Part shown: positions 15,039-24,266 of the stretch, one piece after another
How positions within the stretch are numbered: the stretch's first letter is position 1
Layout: every line of letters begins with the position of its first letter
From: DASWIG01 sp965371445
GTDB lineage: Bacteria > Acidobacteriota > Thermoanaerobaculia > Multivoradales > J023
Assembly: GCA_965371445.1 (NCBI GenBank)
Contig: CBDUYN010000112.1
Coordinates: 1 to 32,686 of the forward strand
DNA: 32,686 nucleotides
Reading direction: 5' to 3'
Made by a program: the position numbers and the translations under genes
Notes under the pieces: model-generated
Databases searched by the model: none
Told to the model about the DNA's origin: nothing
Seen by the model: only the letters and a program-made list of their open reading frames with translations

Positions 15039-16931
15039 GTGAGCACACCTCTGGGAAAATGCTACCGTGGCACGGTCAACGTCCACCTGCGGGGGTTCGG
15101 CTTCGTCGACTTCGCCGACGCGGACGCGCCCGTCGAGAGCGCCTTCGTGGCGCCGCCCGACCTCAACGCGCTCCTCGCCGGCGACGTCGTCGAGGCCCGC
15201 CTCGAAGAGTCGGGTCCGGGACGCTGCCGCGCCGTCGACGTCGTCCTCGTCGAGCGTCCGCGCGAAGAGGTCGTCGGCACCGTCGAGCAGGGCCCCGGGA
15301 AAGGACGCCTGGCTCTTCGCCTCGACCCGCGGATCGGCAACACGGACTGGCCTCTCGAGGGGGCGCCGAAGGAGCTGCGTCCCGGCGAGGCCGTGGTCGG
15401 CGAGCCCGATCCGCGCCGGGCCCGGGTACGCTTTCTCCGCAAAACGGCCGCAGAGGACGCCGGCCGCACCGCGACCCTCGTCGTCCACCGGATCCGTACG
15501 GCCTACCCCCGCGCCGTCCGCGAAGAGGCGCGGCGAGCCCGGATCTCCCACAAGGGCCGGCGCGACCTTCGCGGGACGCCGACCGTCACGATCGACGCTC
15601 CCGCGTCCCGGGACCTCGACGACGCCCTCGCCGTCTTGCCCGTGCAACCGGACGGCGCGATCCGAGTCCTCGTCTCGATCGCCGACATCGACACCGCGGT
15701 GCCGGCGGGCTCGCAGCTCGACAAAGAGGCGCGGCGGCGGGGGACGAGCGTCTACCTGCCGGACCTCGTGGTCCCGATGCTGCCGAGAGAGCTCAGCGAG
15801 GACGCCTTGAGCCTACTGGAAGGCGCCGATCGTCCGGCCCTGACCGTCGAGCTGCGCATCGACGTCGACGGCGACGTGACGGCCACCGACCTTTCCATGA
15901 GCGTCATTCGTTCGACGGCGCGCTTGTCCTACGACGCCGTGACGGCTTTCCTCGACCGCGGCGAGGAAACCGTCCCCGCCGCCGTCGCCGAGACCTTGCT
16001 GTGGCTGCGGACCGCGGCGGCGCGTCTCTCGGCGGCTCGGGCGGTGCGTGGCGGCGTCACGATCGAGCGCGACGAGGTGGCGCTCGCTATCGACCGTGCC
16101 GGGGAGCCGACCGCGGTCGACGTCCGCGAGCCCACAAGCGCCCACCTGCTGATCGAGCGCCTGATGGTCGCCGCCAACGAAGCGGTGGCGCGTTGGCTGA
16201 TCGATCGCGGCCTGCCAGCTCTTTTCCGCGTCCTGGACGAGCCGGAGCCGGAGCAGGTCGAGCGCCTCGCCGAGTTCGCGGGCAACTTCGGATTCAAGAC
16301 GGCTTTTGGCGGCCGGCTCTCGGCGCGTGGCCTCGCGTCTTTCGAAGAGCAGTTCAAGACGACGACGGTGGCGCCGTCGATTCGTACGGTCATGCACTGG
16401 CTCCTCGGCCGCGCGCGCTACCAGACTCGGCTGTCCCCGCATTTCGCCCTCGCGGCGCCGGCTTATCTCCACTTCACGTCGCCCATTCGCCGTTACGCCG
16501 ACCTGATCGTCCACCGCGTCGTGAAAGCTCACCTCCTGGGCGAGCGCGACACCCATCTCGGCGCCCCTGAGCTGGATCGCATCGCTGACGAGGTCAACGA
16601 CGCCGCCCGCCGCGCCCGCAAGGCGGAGACCGACCGGATGCGCCAGATGGTGGCGCGGCTTTTCGCCGGCCGGATTGGCGAAGTACATTCCGCCCACGTC
16701 GTGGCGGCCAAGCCGTTTGGGCTCGTCGTCCAGCTCGACGGCCTCGGCGTCACCGGGACGGTGGGCGTCGAGGCCCTGGGCCCCGGCAAGTGGGAGCTCG
16801 AGGCGGCGACGTATTCTCTCGTTTCGAGAGAAAGAAACGACGAAAGGCGCTTCATGGTCGGCGAGGCCGTCCGGGTGCGAGTGGCGTCGGTCGACGAGGA
16901 GCTCGGACGTCTCGACCTCGAGCTGCTCTAG
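15039..16931 (+). CDS. RNase R/RNase II-family 3'-5' exoribonuclease
   Basis: 630 residues with a GTG start. The order is: an OB-fold cold-shock-like N-terminus (YRGTVNVHLRGFGFVDFAD), a second cold-shock-like segment (about 80-150), the RNB catalytic domain (about 170-510) with TIDAPASRDLDDALAV at 184-199 (D186, D192, D194, D195 bind Mg2+), YLPDLVVPMLPRELSEDALS, and HFTSPIRRYADLIVHR. A C-terminal S1 domain starts near 545 (GRIGEVHSAHVVAAKPFGLV). It degrades structured RNA processively from the 3' end in the cytoplasm. It is shorter than E. coli RNase R (about 813), lacking the N-terminal helix-turn-helix and the basic tail. Whether it should be called rnr or rnb is open. Confidence 0.9.
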   Translation: MSTPLGKCYRGTVNVHLRGFGFVDFADADAPVESAFVAPPDLNALLAGDVVEARLEESGPGRCRAVDVVLVERPREEVVGTVEQGPGKGRLALRLDPRIGNTDWPLEGAPKELRPGEAVVGEPDPRRARVRFLRKTAAEDAGRTATLVVHRIRTAYPRAVREEARRARISHKGRRDLRGTPTVTIDAPASRDLDDALAVLPVQPDGAIRVLVSIADIDTAVPAGSQLDKEARRRGTSVYLPDLVVPMLPRELSEDALSLLEGADRPALTVELRIDVDGDVTATDLSMSVIRSTARLSYDAVTAFLDRGEETVPAAVAETLLWLRTAAARLSAARAVRGGVTIERDEVALAIDRAGEPTAVDVREPTSAHLLIERLMVAANEAVARWLIDRGLPALFRVLDEPEPEQVERLAEFAGNFGFKTAFGGRLSARGLASFEEQFKTTTVAPSIRTVMHWLLGRARYQTRLSPHFALAAPAYLHFTSPIRRYADLIVHRVVKAHLLGERDTHLGAPELDRIADEVNDAARRARKAETDRMRQMVARLFAGRIGEVHSAHVVAAKPFGLVVQLDGLGVTGTVGVEALGPGKWELEAATYSLVSRERNDERRFMVGEAVRVRVASVDEELGRLDLELL

Positions 16932-17009
16932 AGGGTGGTGGGCCGTGGTCGGTGAGCGACAGCGCCTGGGGATCCGCTGGTTGTGATAGCCTCCTCAAGA
17001 GGAAGAGTC

Positions 17010-17126
17010 ATGCCCGCTGTTGCCTTCGACACCCACGCCTACGTCAGAAAGCTCCGGGACGTCGGCGTCCCGGAAGCCCAGGCCGAGGTCCAGATCGAAG
17101 CTCTGGTGGTGCTGCTCGCGGTGTAG
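17010..17126 (+). CDS. 38-residue ORF, probable truncated coiled-coil protein
   Basis: ATG at 17010 with an AAGAGGAAG ribosome-binding stretch; the stop TAG ends at 17126. The peptide (MPAVAFDTHAYVRKLRDVGV, then PEAQAEVQIEALVVLLAV) matches the beginning of small CCDC90/DUF1640-like proteins. Those normally continue for 60-100 residues through a coiled coil to a C-terminal membrane helix. Here it ends after the first helix, so it is probably a truncated remnant. It could also be chance resemblance. Confidence 0.4.
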   Translation: MPAVAFDTHAYVRKLRDVGVPEAQAEVQIEALVVLLAV

Positions 17127-17175
17127 ACTACGAAGATCGACCGAGACCGTCGACGACCCAAGAAAGGAGACTGTC

Positions 17176-17484
17176 ATGCCGACGTTCGTGCTGATGACGA
17201 AGCTGTCGACCGAGGCGATGCTGGATCCGCGAGGTCGCAAGAAGCTGGGCAAAGACTGGCTCGCCCGGATGTCGAAGCACTGCCCCGAGGTGCGCTGGAT
17301 CGCCCACTACGCGATCCTCGGCCGCTACGACTTCATGGACATCTACGAGGCGCCGGACATGGAGACCGCCCACAAGGTCTCCTACATCTCGCGCCGCGAG
17401 GGCGCGGCGGAAGCCGAGAGCTGGCAGGCCCTGCCCTATGAGAGCTACATCGACCTGATCGCAGGCGTCGACGACGGCTCCTGA
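17176..17484 (+). CDS. GYD-domain protein
   Basis: 102 residues; ATG at 17176 behind AAAGGAG. The pattern MPTFVLMTKLS, then HYAILGRYDFMDIYEAPDME and a final ALPYESYIDLI fits the GYD ferredoxin-like (dimeric alpha/beta barrel) family, with the GRYD motif at about 54-57. The family has no known reaction. There is no signal peptide, so it is cytoplasmic. It lies 31 bp before the CRTAC1-type gene on the same strand and could be co-transcribed. Confidence 0.75.
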   Translation: MPTFVLMTKLSTEAMLDPRGRKKLGKDWLARMSKHCPEVRWIAHYAILGRYDFMDIYEAPDMETAHKVSYISRREGAAEAESWQALPYESYIDLIAGVDDGS

Positions 17485-17515
17485 GCCGGAAGGTGTGTGC
17501 CAGGTTCGGCAGAGA

Positions 17516-19201
17516 ATGCGTCTTTTCTCGGGCTTTCTCCTGGTGACGATTCTCTTGGGATCCCCTCCAGCTCGATCGGCTGAACCGTCGCTTCCCCGCT
17601 TCGTCGATCGCACGGAGGCCGCCCACCTGAGGATCGTCACCTACTCCGGAGGCGACGAGAAAAACCACATCCTGGAATCCACCGGCAACGGAATCCTCGT
17701 CCTGGACTACGACCTCGACGGCTACCCGGACCTCTACTTCGTCGCCGCCTACCGGCTGCCCCGGCCCCGGACCGGAGGCGAGGAGCGCAGCGCCCTCTAC
17801 CGCAACAACGGCGACGGAACGTTTACCGACGTCACGGAAGCGGCCGGCGTCGCCGCCAGGGGGGTCTACGGCCACGGCGGGTGCGTCGGCGACGTGGACG
17901 CCGACGGTCTGCCCGACCTCTACCTGACTGCCGTCGGACCCAACGTCCTCTACCGCAACAACGGCGACGGGACGTTCACCGACATCACCGAGCGGTCCGG
18001 CGTCGGCGATGCCGGGCCGAGCCTCGGGGCCACCTTCTTCGACGCCGACGGCGACGGCGACCAGGACCTTTTCGTCGCCAACTACCTCGATGCGACCTGG
18101 GAGGAGATCCTCTCGGCTCGCCGCACCCGCCTCTGGCAGGGGTCAGTCGAGGTCATGGACGGTCCCCGGGGGCTTCCGGAAGGCCGCAACACCTTCTACC
18201 GCAACCACGGCGACGGCACCTTCGAGGACGCGACGCAGGCAACCGGTTTCGCGGACGGCGGCCGGGGCTACTCCATGGGAGTGACGAGCTTCGACTATGA
18301 CAACGACGGCGACGTCGACGTCTACGTGGCCAACGACAGCAGCCCGAACCGCCTCTACCGCAACCGCGGCGATGGCACCTTCGAGGAGGTTGGCACCTTG
18401 ACGGGAAGCGCCTACAACGCCGACGGCAGGCTCCAGGGAAGCATGGGGGTTCACTTCGGAGACTACGACGGCGACGGCTGGTTCGATCTCGTGGTGACCC
18501 AGTTCGCCCGCGACTACAACACCCTGTACCGGAACCTCGGCGGCCTTCTCTTCCAGGACGACTCCTTCCTCTCTCACCTCGCCGAGCCTAGCTTCCAGTT
18601 CCTGGGCTGGGGGGTTCTCTTCTTCGACGCCGACAACGACGCCGACCTCGACCTCTTCGTCGCTAACGGCCACATCTATCCCCAGGTCGACGACGATCCG
18701 TCGCTCCACGAGAGCTATCGGCAGCGCAACCAACTCCTGGTCAACGACGACGGCAAGCTCCGGGAGATCGGCGATCGCTCCGGCGATGCCTTCTCGCTGG
18801 AGCGTTCGAGCCGTGGAGCGGTCTACGTCGACTACGACAACGACGGCGACCTCGACCTCACCGTGAGCAACCAGGACGAACGTCCCACCCTACTGGAGAA
18901 CCGCACCGAGAGCGGCAGCCATTGGGTGACGCTCGAGCTGCTCGACGGCAGCGCACGAACGCAAGCTTCAGGCGCCCGGCTCGAGGTCCTTGCCGCTGGA
19001 AAGTCGCAGGTTCGCCAGTCGAGCTCCGGCGGCAGCTACGCGTCGCACAACGACTCGCGGCTCCACGTCGGTCTGGGCGACGCCGTGATCGATCGGCTCA
19101 CCGTCATCTGGCCGGATGGAGCGCGGAGGTCCTTCGTCAACCTGGCGTCCGATCGCTTTTACTTCGTCCGGCGGCGACAGGACGGCTCGTCCGGGCGTTG
19201 A
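17516..19201 (+). CDS. Secreted CRTAC1-type FG-GAP/VCBS repeat protein with ASPIC/UnbV domain
   Basis: The ATG at 17516 begins a signal peptide (FSGFLLVTILLGSPPARSA), so it is preferred to the in-frame GTG at 17495. About 561 residues. Repeated calcium-binding FG-GAP/VCBS units (DYDLDGYPDLYF, DVDADGLPDLYL, DADGDGDQDLFVANY, DYDNDGDVDVYVAN and others) alternate with LYRNNGDGTFTDVT strands and predict a seven-bladed propeller. The C-terminal ~70 residues form the ASPIC/UnbV domain (SGARLEVLAAGK, then SHNDSRLHVGLGDAVIDRLT and VIWPDG). The product is exported. The family is abundant in Acidobacteriota and Planctomycetes and its function is unknown. It is separated by only 8 bp from the TPR gene. 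Confidence 0.88.
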   Translation: MRLFSGFLLVTILLGSPPARSAEPSLPRFVDRTEAAHLRIVTYSGGDEKNHILESTGNGILVLDYDLDGYPDLYFVAAYRLPRPRTGGEERSALYRNNGDGTFTDVTEAAGVAARGVYGHGGCVGDVDADGLPDLYLTAVGPNVLYRNNGDGTFTDITERSGVGDAGPSLGATFFDADGDGDQDLFVANYLDATWEEILSARRTRLWQGSVEVMDGPRGLPEGRNTFYRNHGDGTFEDATQATGFADGGRGYSMGVTSFDYDNDGDVDVYVANDSSPNRLYRNRGDGTFEEVGTLTGSAYNADGRLQGSMGVHFGDYDGDGWFDLVVTQFARDYNTLYRNLGGLLFQDDSFLSHLAEPSFQFLGWGVLFFDADNDADLDLFVANGHIYPQVDDDPSLHESYRQRNQLLVNDDGKLREIGDRSGDAFSLERSSRGAVYVDYDNDGDLDLTVSNQDERPTLLENRTESGSHWVTLELLDGSARTQASGARLEVLAAGKSQVRQSSSGGSYASHNDSRLHVGLGDAVIDRLTVIWPDGARRSFVNLASDRFYFVRRRQDGSSGR

Positions 19202-19209
19202 GCAGGGGC

Positions 19210-21225
19210 ATGTCGTCGTTTTTCCTTTGCGTCCTGGCGTTCGTCCTGGCGACGGCCGGGCCCGCTGCCGGCACCGCCGGGCCGCAGTCGGTTCCGGACA
19301 AGGTGCGCCAGGGCCTGGCGCTCGTCGAGGCGGGCGATCCCGACGGCGCCAAGGCTTGGTTCCGGGAGGTCCTGGAAGTCGCCCCCCGTCACGGCACCGC
19401 CCGCCTTCAGCTGGGCCGTCTCGCCCTGGAGGAGGGCGAGTGGGACGAGGCTCGCGAGCATCTCGAGATCGCCGCGCTCTCCAAGCCTCGCCGTCCCTAT
19501 CTGGCCTGGTCCCTACTGGGCCGTGTGCAACTGCTCCAGCGCGACGCCGAGGCGGCACGGGAATCGTTTGACCGGTCGTTCCGCCTGGCACCGCGCTTCG
19601 CCCCGGCGCTCGTGGGACGTGCCCGAGCGTCGTTGCTTCTTGGAGACCTCGAGGGTGCGCTGGACGACCTGGAGACCGCCGCCACGCTCCCCGCGACGGC
19701 GCACGAGGCGTCGCTGCTGGCGGCTCAGGTGTTGATCTGCCTCGATCGCTTCGGCGACGCCCGGAACCGTCTCGAGGAGCTTGCCCTCGGTGACGAGCGG
19801 ATCGCGGAGCGCATGCTCCTCTCCTCGATCACGGCTTCCGAGCCGAAGAGCTTGAAAGTCGAGCTGGGACGCCATCTCGACCTCAGCGCGGGTTACCTGG
19901 CGCTGGGTGTCTTCTATCTTCGAAAGGGACAGGCCGATCGGGCGGAGCCCCTTCTCAGAATCGTCCTCGACATGGACGACCGCCAGGCGATCGCGGCGCT
20001 GCTGCTGGAGAAGGCGACCGGCGACCCTTCGCCGGTTGACGTTCCCGAGTCCTTTCCCGAGTTGGCGACGAAGATGGCGGACGCTCTGCGCTACGCCGAA
20101 GAGGGAAGCTCCGAGGAGGCCCGGCGGCTTGCGGCGGAGATTCTCGCTCGCCGGTCCTACTACGTGCCGGCTCGCCTGCTGTGGATTCGCGACGCGGAGG
20201 AGAGGCACGACCGTTGGGAGGCGATGAGAGGTTACCGTCAGCTCCTCGAGTGGCTCCCCGGTTTGCCGCTGCTCCTGGCACGCCGCGCCCAGCTGGCCCA
20301 CGCCATGGGCGCCTCCGTCCTTGCCGAAGAGAGCGCCCGCGAAGCGATCGAGAGCCTCCCCGAAGACGGCTCGCTCCATCACCTCCTGGCGTCGATCCAG
20401 GCCGACGCCGGCCAGAGCGACGCGGCCCTCGAATCCTGCCGAAAGGCGATCGACCTCGGATTTACGGCGAACCTGGCCGAAGCGAGCCGGGCCTACGTGA
20501 CCCTGGGCCGTCTCCTGCTGGTGAAGATGCAGGTTTCGGAGGCCGTCGCTGCCTACGGCAAAGCACTGGAGCTGGATCCCGCTGCGGTGGAGGTCCTGCC
20601 GTCCTTCTCTCTCGCCGCGCTCACGGCAGAAGACTTCACGGCCCTTGAGGCGCTGCTGACAAGGTACGTCGAATCCCACCCCGAGGACGTGAGCACGCTC
20701 TACGGCCTGGGGACGATGAGCCTGCGAAAAAGCGACCTCAAGAAGGCCAAAGAGTATTTCCAGGAGCTGACACGCCTCGATCCGGACCATTCCCAGGCCT
20801 GCTACAACCTGGGTCTGATCCATCTGCGAGAGGGCAACGAACACGACGCGCAGGCCGCCATGGAACGTTTCCGCGAGCTCAAGGCCCGCGAGGACGAGGA
20901 GTTCGAGAGGCACAACCGCGCTCACTTCCTGCGGCTGGAGGCCGAGGAGGCCGTCGCCGGAGGTAGGACGGCACAAGCGACCCTGATCCTGACCGGCATC
21001 GTCGCGGACGGCCTGGGCGGGGTCGCGGACTTCCTCGCCATAGGCTCGGCCTGGCTCCGGGCCGGCGACGGCGCGAAGGCCTTCGCCTGGTATGAGAGGG
21101 TCCTGGAGGCCGACCCCTACGACCGAGAGGCGCTTCTAGGCCTGGCGCAAGCCGCTGAGGCGCTCCACTGGAAGGAGGTCGCCGACGAGTGCCGGGAGCG
21201 CCTGGAGCTCCTCGGCGGACGATGA
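19210..21225 (+). CDS. Exported TPR-repeat protein coupled to the CRTAC1 gene
   Basis: The ATG at 19210 gives 671 residues with a signal peptide (FFLCVLAFVLATAGPAAGTA). In-frame sequence up to 18922 is the CRTAC1 gene in another frame and is rejected. TPR units run along the protein: VRQGLALVEAGDPDGAKAWF, DEAREHLEIAALSKP, LGRLLLVKMQVSEAVAAYGK, LYGLGTMSLRKSDLKKAKEY, and ACYNLGLIHLREGNEHDAQA. A linker at about 215-330 is less regular. It is probably a periplasmic or envelope scaffold. The 8-bp gap after the CRTAC1 stop implies one mRNA and a shared role. Confidence 0.85.
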   Translation: MSSFFLCVLAFVLATAGPAAGTAGPQSVPDKVRQGLALVEAGDPDGAKAWFREVLEVAPRHGTARLQLGRLALEEGEWDEAREHLEIAALSKPRRPYLAWSLLGRVQLLQRDAEAARESFDRSFRLAPRFAPALVGRARASLLLGDLEGALDDLETAATLPATAHEASLLAAQVLICLDRFGDARNRLEELALGDERIAERMLLSSITASEPKSLKVELGRHLDLSAGYLALGVFYLRKGQADRAEPLLRIVLDMDDRQAIAALLLEKATGDPSPVDVPESFPELATKMADALRYAEEGSSEEARRLAAEILARRSYYVPARLLWIRDAEERHDRWEAMRGYRQLLEWLPGLPLLLARRAQLAHAMGASVLAEESAREAIESLPEDGSLHHLLASIQADAGQSDAALESCRKAIDLGFTANLAEASRAYVTLGRLLLVKMQVSEAVAAYGKALELDPAAVEVLPSFSLAALTAEDFTALEALLTRYVESHPEDVSTLYGLGTMSLRKSDLKKAKEYFQELTRLDPDHSQACYNLGLIHLREGNEHDAQAAMERFRELKAREDEEFERHNRAHFLRLEAEEAVAGGRTAQATLILTGIVADGLGGVADFLAIGSAWLRAGDGAKAFAWYERVLEADPYDREALLGLAQAAEALHWKEVADECRERLELLGGR

Positions 21226-21248
21226 GCCAAGCGGATCCGCCGCCGACT

Positions 21249-21288
21249 CCCGGGGATGAATCCCCGGGTGGGCAGGGCTACATGCCCT
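21249..21288. terminator. Two hairpins between convergent genes
   Basis: A perfect palindrome CCCGGGGAT-GA-ATCCCCGGG (21249-21268) is followed by AGGGC-TACAT-GCCCT (21274-21288). They sit between the convergent TPR and TonB-receptor ends, a natural site for bidirectional termination. No U tract follows, so they may instead be a repetitive palindrome. Confidence 0.5.
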
Positions 21289-21309
21289 CGTCGGTCGGAT
21301 GCCGCCTTC

Positions 21310-24087
21310 TCAGAACTCGATGCCCAGGCGCAGCATCACACGCCGTGGCTTGATCCAGGTGTTGGGTATGAAGTCCTCTCCTTCGTCGAGCCTCACGGTT
21401 TCGAACCAGTCGGTGGCGTCGTCGTTTAGAAGGTTGAAGACCTGGAGGTCCAGGTTCAGCGTCGTGTCGCTGCCGAGCCGGAAGCGCTTGCCGATGCCGA
21501 CGTCGACGAGACTCTGGAACGGATGACGCTGTGAGTCGCTGGCCGGCGCCATGATGGCCGCCGGACGGCCGGTGGTCGGCAGATCGATCTGGCGGCTGAA
21601 CGGACGGCCGCTTTGCAGGTTGATCGACGTGTTGACGTGGATGTCCTTGGGCAGGTTGAAGTTCGCCAGGATCCGGAACATGTGCGGCCGGTCGCCCTGC
21701 AGACGCTGATCGTTGGCGTTCAGGTACGAGTTGGGGTCCGCGCCGTCCTTGGCGCCGTAGAACGGGTTGAACTGCCACTGCGACAGGAAGCGCGGGATCA
21801 GTCCCGTCGACTCCGAGTAGGTGTAGGAAGCCTGCATGCTCCACCAGTCCGTCATCCGCCGGTTGAACGTCAGCAAGACCCCGAAGTACTCCTGCCAGTA
21901 CTCCTTGGCGTCCGGATTGACGGTCGCGCCGGGCTGGTTGCCCTTGCGCACGGTCGGAGACTCGATGGGGTCAAGGAGCGTGTACTGCGTCCCGGTGAAG
22001 GGATCGGTGAACTCCACCTCCTCGTAGACTCCGTCGTCCAGGATCTCCCAGCCGATCAGGTCGGTGGTGTCCTTGTAAACCACCTGGACGCCGAAGGAGT
22101 AGTCGGTCTTGAACTGGCGCTCGAAGCCCAGTGAATACTGGAGGGTCCGCGGCGTCTTGAGGTCGGGATCGACGTTGTTGAGGCCGGCGTTCCAGTCCCA
22201 GGCAAAATCCCAGGGTCCGTCGAGAGAGGTCGAATAAAAGGCGTTCAAGGTCGGCGCCAGGGGGGGCGGCGAGTTCCAGTTGCCGCCCACGTTGCCGTCG
22301 TAGTAGACCCCGAAGGAGCCACGGATCACCGTCGCGTGGTCCGCCCCGGTGTTGTAGGCGAAGCCCAGGCGCGGCGAGACGTTGTTCCACTCGAAGACCG
22401 GGTCGATCCCGGGAAGGGCCTCACCCGTCGGGTTGCCTGTGGGATCGAGGCGGTCAAACGCGGGGTAGATACCCTTCACGTGGTCGAAACGCACCCCGAC
22501 GTTGAGCGTCAACCGGTCCGAGACCTCGATCGAGTCGTCGACGAAGACTCCGATGGAGTCCTGCTCGTTGCCGTAGAAGTACGGCAGGCCGTCGACCCTG
22601 TAGTAGTACTCGTAGAGGGTGCCGTAATAGTCGTAGGTGTAGTGGTAGTAGTAGCTGCCGTTGGCCGACGGCGAGACCTGGGTGATGGCGTCGCCGAAGC
22701 TGGCCTGGACGCCGAACTTGAAGTCGTGGTTGCCGCCCAGGAAGTCGTCGGCGAAGTGGGAGACGTTGGCGCTCGCCTGGTCGGTCGAGGTGTCGTAGGT
22801 CCAGGGGTACCACAAGCCGCCCGAGAACGTCGTCGGTCCGCCGCCCGGCGGCGAGTAGTCGATGAAGGCCGCCGCGGTGCTCGCGGTCTGCGAGAGGTAG
22901 TCGTCGTTCGACTTCCAGCCGGAGTAGCGGGCCTCGAAGAAGGTGCGGTCGCTCCAGATCGACTGGTAGCCCAGCCCCCAGGCCGTCGTCGTGCCGATCT
23001 CTCCCGCCGCCGCCGAGGGTGTCGTGAAGATGCTCGCCGGATCCGGATAGCCCCAGTCGTCGAAATAACCCTTGAGGTCGACGAAGTTCGAGTCGTTCAA
23101 GCGCAGCGACAGCTTCAGGTCGTAGCGGTCCGCGAACCAGGTGGGGGTCGTCGCCGGATCGTTGCCGGGATAGGCACGCCCGTCGCGCCAGTACTCGTAG
23201 GCCGCGAAATACCACAGGCGGTCCTGCTTGAACGCTCCGCCGAGCGTCGCGGTGGCGTCCCAGAACTCGTCCTGGACGAACTCGCTGAACTCCGACTCCT
23301 CGAAGTTGAGGTTGGAATCGACCAGGGAGTCGTCGAAGTAGTAGGCGTTCACGCTGCCGCTGGTGGTGTTGGAGCCCGACTTGGTGACGACGTTCAAGGC
23401 CGCGCCCAGCATGTTGCCGAACTCGGCCGGGGCGCCGATGCCCATCACCTGGATCTCCTCGACCATGTCGGGGTTGACGTAGACCCAGGCCGTGCCGGTC
23501 TCGGGCGCCGTGGTCTCGATGCCGTCGATGTACCAGGCGTTGGACTGGACGTTGGCGCCGAAGGCCACCACGCGGTCCGAGTCCTCGGCGCCGAGGCTGA
23601 CCCCGGGGGAGACCGCCATCAGGTCGTAGAAGTTGCGGGCCGTGGGCAGCTCCGCGATGAACTCGGAGGTGTAGGTGGCGCTGGAGCTTGAGCTCGACAG
23701 GTCGACCAGCGGCGACACGCTCGACACGATGATCTCCTCGGAGAGCTCGACACGCAGCTCGAATTTGGCGGTGGCGACGCCGCCGAGGTTGACCTGGACG
23801 GCGTCGTGGGTCTGGGTCTCCAGACCCTCCATCTCCGCCGACACGCTGTAGACGCCGGGCGGCACCACATTGAAGCGGTAGGCGCCGGTGTCGCCGGTGA
23901 CGGCGGTCCGCGAGCCGCCCATCAGGGTGTCGCCCGCCAGCGTCACCACGACTCCCGACAACGGCCCGCCATCGGGGCCGGTGACCTGGCCCCGGATGCG
24001 ACCGGTGGTGGTCTGGGCGAGGAGCGGAAGGCTCACGAGAGCGAGCAGGACGACGAGGGTCACGACGGAAAAAGTGCGGTGTCGCAT
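21310..24087 (-). CDS. TonB-dependent receptor, Oar-like, with carboxypeptidase-regulatory domain
   Basis: The ATG at 24087 has a perfect upstream GGAGG and a signal peptide (FSVVTLVVLLALVSLPLLAQ). 925 residues. A CarboxypepD_reg-like beta domain (about 25-110: GRIRGQVTGPDGGPLSGVVV) is followed by the plug domain (about 120-260, with NVQSNAWYIDGIET and MVEEIQVMGIGAPAEFGNML), then a long beta-barrel ending in an aromatic C-terminus (MLRLGIEF) used for outer-membrane insertion. Barrel segments such as LTLNVGVRFDHVKGIYPAFD are typical. Relatives in Acidobacteriota and Myxococcota import or secrete unknown substrates (Oar/SusC-like). There is no sigma/FecR gene next to it and no STN domain, so regulation by surface signalling is not indicated. 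Confidence 0.9.
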   Translation of the reverse strand: MRHRTFSVVTLVVLLALVSLPLLAQTTTGRIRGQVTGPDGGPLSGVVVTLAGDTLMGGSRTAVTGDTGAYRFNVVPPGVYSVSAEMEGLETQTHDAVQVNLGGVATAKFELRVELSEEIIVSSVSPLVDLSSSSSSATYTSEFIAELPTARNFYDLMAVSPGVSLGAEDSDRVVAFGANVQSNAWYIDGIETTAPETGTAWVYVNPDMVEEIQVMGIGAPAEFGNMLGAALNVVTKSGSNTTSGSVNAYYFDDSLVDSNLNFEESEFSEFVQDEFWDATATLGGAFKQDRLWYFAAYEYWRDGRAYPGNDPATTPTWFADRYDLKLSLRLNDSNFVDLKGYFDDWGYPDPASIFTTPSAAAGEIGTTTAWGLGYQSIWSDRTFFEARYSGWKSNDDYLSQTASTAAAFIDYSPPGGGPTTFSGGLWYPWTYDTSTDQASANVSHFADDFLGGNHDFKFGVQASFGDAITQVSPSANGSYYYHYTYDYYGTLYEYYYRVDGLPYFYGNEQDSIGVFVDDSIEVSDRLTLNVGVRFDHVKGIYPAFDRLDPTGNPTGEALPGIDPVFEWNNVSPRLGFAYNTGADHATVIRGSFGVYYDGNVGGNWNSPPPLAPTLNAFYSTSLDGPWDFAWDWNAGLNNVDPDLKTPRTLQYSLGFERQFKTDYSFGVQVVYKDTTDLIGWEILDDGVYEEVEFTDPFTGTQYTLLDPIESPTVRKGNQPGATVNPDAKEYWQEYFGVLLTFNRRMTDWWSMQASYTYSESTGLIPRFLSQWQFNPFYGAKDGADPNSYLNANDQRLQGDRPHMFRILANFNLPKDIHVNTSINLQSGRPFSRQIDLPTTGRPAAIMAPASDSQRHPFQSLVDVGIGKRFRLGSDTTLNLDLQVFNLLNDDATDWFETVRLDEGEDFIPNTWIKPRRVMLRLGIEF

Positions 24088-24266
24088 GGTTCTGACCTCC
24101 GGGTTCGAGAAGGGTGGAGATAAGGGGCAACTAAGACCGACTAGTACGCAGCTTACAGCTTCCGGTCGCACCGCGCAACTAGCTAGCCTGAGGCCCCGCC
24201 GCCTCGACACCAGCCGCCGCGGCGTGCTAGCCTGGGACCAGCGGCCCTTGAGCCGCAGGAGGCACT

